Positions 7,400-9,648 of a stretch of DNA of 9,648 bases are shown piece after piece. Origin of the DNA: DATEEG01 sp035525055 (GTDB lineage Bacteria; Actinomycetota; Acidimicrobiia; Spongiisociales; ZC4RG35). The notes under the pieces are model-generated. The model was not told where the DNA came from and did no database searches. It was given only the letters and a program-made list of their open reading frames with translations. The DNA lies in contig DATLEZ010000109.1 of assembly GCA_035525055.1 (NCBI GenBank), positions 1 to 9,648 of the forward strand, read 5' to 3'. The translations under genes and the position numbers were made by a program. How positions within the stretch are numbered: position 1 is the first letter of the stretch; every line of letters starts with the position of its first letter.

Positions 7400-7405
7400 A
7401 GACTA
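7400..7405 (-). promoter_or_regulatory. Possible -10 hexamer of the 72-aa gene
   Basis: On the minus strand TAGTCT ends 7 bases before the ATG at 7392. It matches TANNNT at the spacing expected of a leaderless transcript. No clear -35 box was found. Confidence 0.3.
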
Positions 7406-7513
7406 CCAACCGCGTCTTGCCGATAAGGCTTCAGGAAGCGTGATTTCGGTGCCTTAGGGGGCCAAAAGACCCCTCCTGCTCAACCATGCCGCGGTTGTGC
7501 CGATATCCGCCAA

Positions 7514-7774
7514 ATGTATCGAGTGATCCTGGTTCCCACCGACGAATTCGCACCAAAGGAGTTGTGGCTCAACGCACACGCTGTGCTTGAGACCGACTGC
7601 GGCGAGTTCTGGGACTTTGTGGATGGGGACGGTCGCCTCGTCCGTCGCTTGGAGAAGACAAGGGTGAGGTCGTTTGTGATCACTCCCGACCGACGCAAGC
7701 CCCGCCCCGTGCAGGATTCGATCCTTGAGGACATCCTCGCCGGTGTCGGCGCCTCCATCAGCTACCGCATTTAG
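7514..7774 (+). CDS. Small protein of unknown function (86 aa)
   Basis: I do not recognise this protein. The ATG at 7514 opens MYRVILVPTDEF, a likely beta strand, followed by a charged, aromatic central part (CGEFWDFVDGDGRLVRRLEKTRVRSFVITP, in residues of about 29-58, written here as key parts GEFWDFVDGDG and RSFVITP). It ends in a short helix and a terminal strand, ISYRI. It has one cysteine and no membrane segment. Third codon positions are mostly G or C, and no other gene covers the stretch, so it is probably real. The first 120 bases upstream are shared with the divergent 72-aa gene. No Shine-Dalgarno is seen. It runs convergently into the membrane-anchored protein gene, with 15 bases between the stops. 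Confidence 0.6.
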   Translation: MYRVILVPTDEFAPKELWLNAHAVLETDCGEFWDFVDGDGRLVRRLEKTRVRSFVITPDRRKPRPVQDSILEDILAGVGASISYRI

Positions 7775-7789
7775 GTCGCATCGATCACG

Positions 7790-8200
7790 TTACGGGAGCG
7801 TGCACAAACTCTGGGCTTGAACGTCCGGTCCGTGGCGAGGGTCATTGTTGCTGTCGACCACAACGAACTGCACGACCCGTGCCACAACCTGTTGTCCATC
7901 AGCCGCGGCCCCGGCAACGACGATCGAAAAGTCCGGGCGGGCTTGCCGGGTTCCATCGCAGGCCTTGATGTCGCTCGACGAGGCATCGAATCCCGATTTG
8001 GGTATCGCTGTCGGTTCGGAGGTCTCGTGCGCCAGCGAGTCTTTGTTGGATCCGGAACTGGGCGCGGTCCAACTGACGTAGACAATCCCGGCGATGAGGG
8101 CGAGCACTGCCAAAGCAACTGCCAACGGGCCACGGCCTACTGCTCCGATCTCGTCCACCGAATCGTCGTACAGGATTCGGTCGTCTTCTCGACTGACCAT
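7790..8200 (-). CDS. Membrane-anchored exported protein of unknown function (136 aa)
   Basis: I do not recognise the family. The sequence has a short acidic cytoplasmic N-terminus (1-24, with EDD and YDDSVDE). One membrane segment follows at about 25-44 (LAVALAVLALIAGIVYVSW), then a Ser/Thr/Pro-rich linker to about 70. The outer domain contains KACDGT at about 79-84 and a strand pair VVARVVQFVVVDSN. It ends SLCTLP, so C81 and C133 could form a disulfide. It is most likely a single-pass protein with its C-terminal domain outside the cell. The ATG at 8198-8200 begins 9 bases after the TAG of the lipoprotein gene, with G-rich sequence in that gap. The two are probably one operon and may work together. 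Confidence 0.72.
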   Translation of the reverse strand: MVSREDDRILYDDSVDEIGAVGRGPLAVALAVLALIAGIVYVSWTAPSSGSNKDSLAHETSEPTAIPKSGFDASSSDIKACDGTRQARPDFSIVVAGAAADGQQVVARVVQFVVVDSNNDPRHGPDVQAQSLCTLP

Positions 8201-8209
8201 CCCCGGACC

Positions 8210-8374
8210 CTACATCGGTGGCCCCGAAGAGTTGTAGACGATGACTCTTGGATTCCCACTCACCGGTGCGTACCGATTGATGCGCTGATCGTCCGGAGAG
8301 CACGCCGTCAATCCAACGACGACCAGCACGATTGCGACACATGTCCGCAGGCTTCGACTCGCCACTCCGACCAT
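8210..8374 (-). CDS. Very small predicted lipoprotein (54 aa)
   Basis: From the ATG at 8372-8374 the product begins MVGVASRSLRTC. A hydrophobic core follows (VAIVLVVVG, about 13-21), then the lipobox LTAC, giving lipid attachment at C25. The mature part is only about 30 residues (SPDDQRINRY and onward, ending NSSGPPM) and has no recognisable domain. A run of G (GGGGGCG) upstream of this ATG can serve as a Shine-Dalgarno. An in-frame GTG at 8401 would add nine residues. It precedes the membrane-anchored protein gene by 9 bases on the same strand, and both products are exported. The whole may be a leader-like lipoprotein or a shortened relic of a larger one. Confidence 0.62.
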   Translation of the reverse strand: MVGVASRSLRTCVAIVLVVVGLTACSPDDQRINRYAPVSGNPRVIVYNSSGPPM

Positions 8375-8577
8375 TACGCCCCCAAGCGCCGTCTGGTTCA
8401 CCTAGATCCCGCCGTTATGAGTCGGGCGATGCCCAGGGAACGAACGGCTGGTCTCTACTGATGTATACGTTCGAAACGGTCGAATCTCCTGGTTCCCTCC
8501 CAGATCCCTTGTCGAAGCTAGGCAAACACTTCAACGGCCTGTCATGAGTCCGGGCAGAACTAGTGCCTGAGTGCGAT

Positions 8578-8629
8578 CTTGATTGCGTCTGGTGATACGC
8601 GTCCTTGATTGCGTCTGGTGATACACGTC
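8578..8629. repeat. Tandem direct repeat, two 26-bp units
   Basis: Two adjacent copies lie at 8578-8603 and 8604-8629. Each runs from CTTGATTGCGTCTGG to a GATACRCGTC end. They differ at one base only (ACGCGTC in the first, ACACGTC in the second). The pair sits 21 bases upstream of the ATG of the 65-aa gene, in the gap between that gene and the divergent lipoprotein gene. It could be a pair of regulator sites or a recent duplication. The rest of this gap holds nothing else I can identify. Confidence 0.9.
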
Positions 8630-8650
8630 GCACAAGCGAGACCGACCCTA

Positions 8651-8848
8651 ATGAGCAAGAACAGGATCGACATTCTCTTGAACGCTGTGTTTGACGCGGA
8701 GACGGTTTCATTCGACCTCTCTGATGAACGGGAGAACCTCGTTTTCGTGATGGGGCCTCGCGCCTCGAAAGTGAATCCGGGCTTATATGCTCGAAAGGCC
8801 CTTCACCTGCTGGCAGAGGGTCGTTATCTGGCCGACCAGCAGCGCTAA
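8651..8848 (+). CDS. Small protein of unknown function (65 aa)
   Basis: I do not recognise this protein. From the ATG at 8651 it reads MSKNRIDILLNAVFDAETVS, followed by a strand-like ENLVFVMGPRAS and a C-terminal helix ARKALHLLAEGRYLADQQR. It is soluble and has no cysteine or membrane segment. An in-frame ATG at 8609 would begin inside the second repeat unit, so 8651 is preferred. Composition is balanced and the stretch is not covered by another gene, but it is short, third-position GC is lower than in the neighbours, and no Shine-Dalgarno is seen. It may be regulated through the tandem repeat just upstream. Confidence 0.5.
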   Translation: MSKNRIDILLNAVFDAETVSFDLSDERENLVFVMGPRASKVNPGLYARKALHLLAEGRYLADQQR

Positions 8849-9222
8849 ACCAGCCCCCTCTGTCCGTGGTTACTCAAGCGCAGATACCGGACGAGCTCCG
8901 TTCCCAAGCCTCGGCCGTGCTCCCACTTATTCGATATAGGACGGACTCGTCGGCCTCATCTATCCACAGTTCGGTTCCGTTGCGCCGTTAGCCGGTATCG
9001 CAGTCAGTGTGCGGTATGTCTACCAGGTTCAGCACCGAACCAAAAGGCCCGTCGGGTAGTACACCATCCGGACCCAGACGTATCGGTTGGTCGTCTCGGT
9101 CGACGCCCAGGTAGCCGAACTAAACAGGCAATGATGTCGTGGTCGCTTCAGCACGGGCCGACTCGGGGGAAGCACGAACAGGGGTGGTTTTTCGTCCCAC
9201 CCCTCTGCCATATTCAGAACGT
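8849..9222. other. Gap with no convincing gene
   Basis: About 370 bases separate the 65-aa gene from the DUF222 gene. Every frame is interrupted or has poor codon use. A plus-frame reading from 9009 gives protein-like pieces (VRYVYQVQ, then TYRLVVSVDAQVAEL) split by a TAG at 9057, so a decayed gene is conceivable but not shown. The only clear structure is the inverted repeat at 9180-9204. One near-match to a DnaA box lies at 8960-8968 and is alone. Confidence 0.6.
9180..9204. repeat. Perfect inverted repeat upstream of the DUF222 gene
   Basis: AGGGGTGG at 9180-9187 and CCACCCCT at 9197-9204 are perfect 8-base arms around a 9-base loop. The centre lies about 30 bases upstream of the DUF222 ATG, just before a CATATT hexamer at 9209-9214. 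No T-run follows, so a terminator is unlikely. An operator or a hairpin near the promoter is more plausible. Confidence 0.7.
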
Positions 9223-9648
9223 ATGTTCGAGACGAGTGGTGTGTTGCCGGTGGGTTTGGAGGGGATGGAACCGTCCCCGGCTCTGGCCGCTTTCCTCTCG
9301 ACTTTGACGGATGAAACGCTGTCTGGTTTCGATCGGGTGCGGGTGTTGCAGTCCTATCAGCGGTTGGCTTCGCTCTTCCAAGCGAAAGTGTTTGAAGCGA
9401 TGGCTCACATCTCCGACTTTATGAATCAGTTGGAGGCCGATCCCGAGGTCGCTCATGATGCGGCGGCGGCCGAGGTCGGGGCGGCGTTGCGTTTGACCCG
9501 CCGGGCGGCAGATTCCGACCTGGGGTTGGCTTTGGATTTGAAGGAGCGTCTCCCGGAGGTGTGGGAGGCGTTGGCTTCGGGTCGGATCGATCTTCGTCGG
9601 GCCCGGGTGATCGTTCAGGGGACCGCCCACCTGTCAGAAGAAGCCGCT
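9223..9648 (+). CDS. DUF222 domain protein (REP13E12/HNH family), 5' part
   Basis: The first 142 residues are present and the reading frame runs open to the window end. FDRVRVLQSYQRLASLF (about 36-52) matches the start of the DUF222 domain. RLTRRAADSDLGLALDL and EVWEALASGRIDLRRARVIV further on are typical of its core. Complete members usually carry a C-terminal HNH nuclease domain, which would lie beyond the window. They occur in many copies in actinobacterial genomes, and their role is not established. The ATG at 9223 has CATATT 8 bases upstream and no Shine-Dalgarno. Leucine is encoded by TTG in 12 of 20 cases here, against 1 of 18 in the acyltransferase gene, which suggests a different origin or expression regime from the neighbours. 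Confidence 0.88.
   Translation, partial: MFETSGVLPVGLEGMEPSPALAAFLSTLTDETLSGFDRVRVLQSYQRLASLFQAKVFEAMAHISDFMNQLEADPEVAHDAAAAEVGAALRLTRRAADSDLGLALDLKERLPEVWEALASGRIDLRRARVIVQGTAHLSEEAA

Noticed and set aside
7456..7474. Small inverted repeat AGGGG...CCCCT resembling a terminator
   Set aside because: The stem is only 5 bases with a 9-base loop and no T-run, and it lies between divergent genes where no terminator is needed.
7817..8461. Open frame of 214 codons on the plus strand
   Set aside because: It is antisense to the lipoprotein and membrane-anchored genes, whose signal and membrane segments argue strongly for the minus strand.
8461..8547. 28-codon open frame starting MYTFETVESPG
   Set aside because: It is too short, has no Shine-Dalgarno and no recognisable feature.
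8960..8968. CTATCCACA, one base from the DnaA box TTATCCACA
   Set aside because: It is a single imperfect copy with no further boxes, no AT-rich element and no replication gene nearby.
9009..9134. Protein-like reading (VRYVYQVQ, stop, TYRLVVSVDAQVAEL) in the gap before the DUF222 gene
   Set aside because: It is interrupted by a TAG at 9057 and ends at 9134; no family was recognised, so a pseudogene call cannot be supported.

Overview
The window is GC-rich, densely coded bacterial DNA. It most resembles an actinobacterium (Actinomycetota), possibly Acidimicrobiia or a relative. The reasons are a DUF222/HNH (REP13E12-type) gene at the right edge, a COG1926-type phosphoribosyltransferase, a BP74-like domain of the kind secreted by streptomycetes, and several genes whose starts look leaderless. 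The lineage is an inference; there is no rRNA or marker gene to settle it. No tRNA, rRNA, CRISPR array or insertion sequence was recognised.

Left part (1-3933). A stand-alone CheY-like receiver (minus, 89-451) is divergent from a phosphoribosyltransferase (plus, 596-1246), which is followed by a PlsC-type acyltransferase (plus, 1282-1965). The acyltransferase meets a TerC-family membrane protein (minus, 1962-2768) tail to tail, and both stop codons share one CTAG. Upstream of the TerC gene, on the same strand, is a receiver/HD-GYP response regulator (minus, 2812-3933) predicted to hydrolyse cyclic di-GMP.

Centre (4037-7392, all minus). In transcription order there is a 72-aa orphan protein, a type II HAD hydrolase, an acetoacetate-CoA ligase and a BP74-like domain protein. 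The last three are joined by two 4-base ATGA overlaps, so they are almost certainly one translationally coupled operon. The BP74-like gene starts with an excellent Shine-Dalgarno, but its N-terminus looks frame-scrambled: a lipoprotein signal peptide is readable in the +1 frame and runs into an in-frame Cys-Gly-Gly. This is the most interesting anomaly in the window.

Right part (7393-9648). Small genes of unknown function dominate: an 86-aa protein (plus), a pair of exported proteins (a tiny lipoprotein and a membrane-anchored protein, minus, 9 bases apart) and a 65-aa protein (plus) preceded by a 26-bp tandem repeat. After about 370 bases with no convincing gene comes the 5' part of a DUF222 protein with clearly different leucine codon use, cut by the window end. 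This right end looks like accessory sequence next to a conserved metabolic and signalling block.

The genes do not form one obvious pathway. The coherent units are the HAD/acetoacetate-CoA ligase/BP74 operon, the phosphoribosyltransferase-acyltransferase pair and the two-gene exported pair. Four genes (starts at 1282, 2768, 7124 and 7392) have a TANNNT hexamer 7-9 bases before the start codon and no Shine-Dalgarno, which suggests leaderless transcripts.
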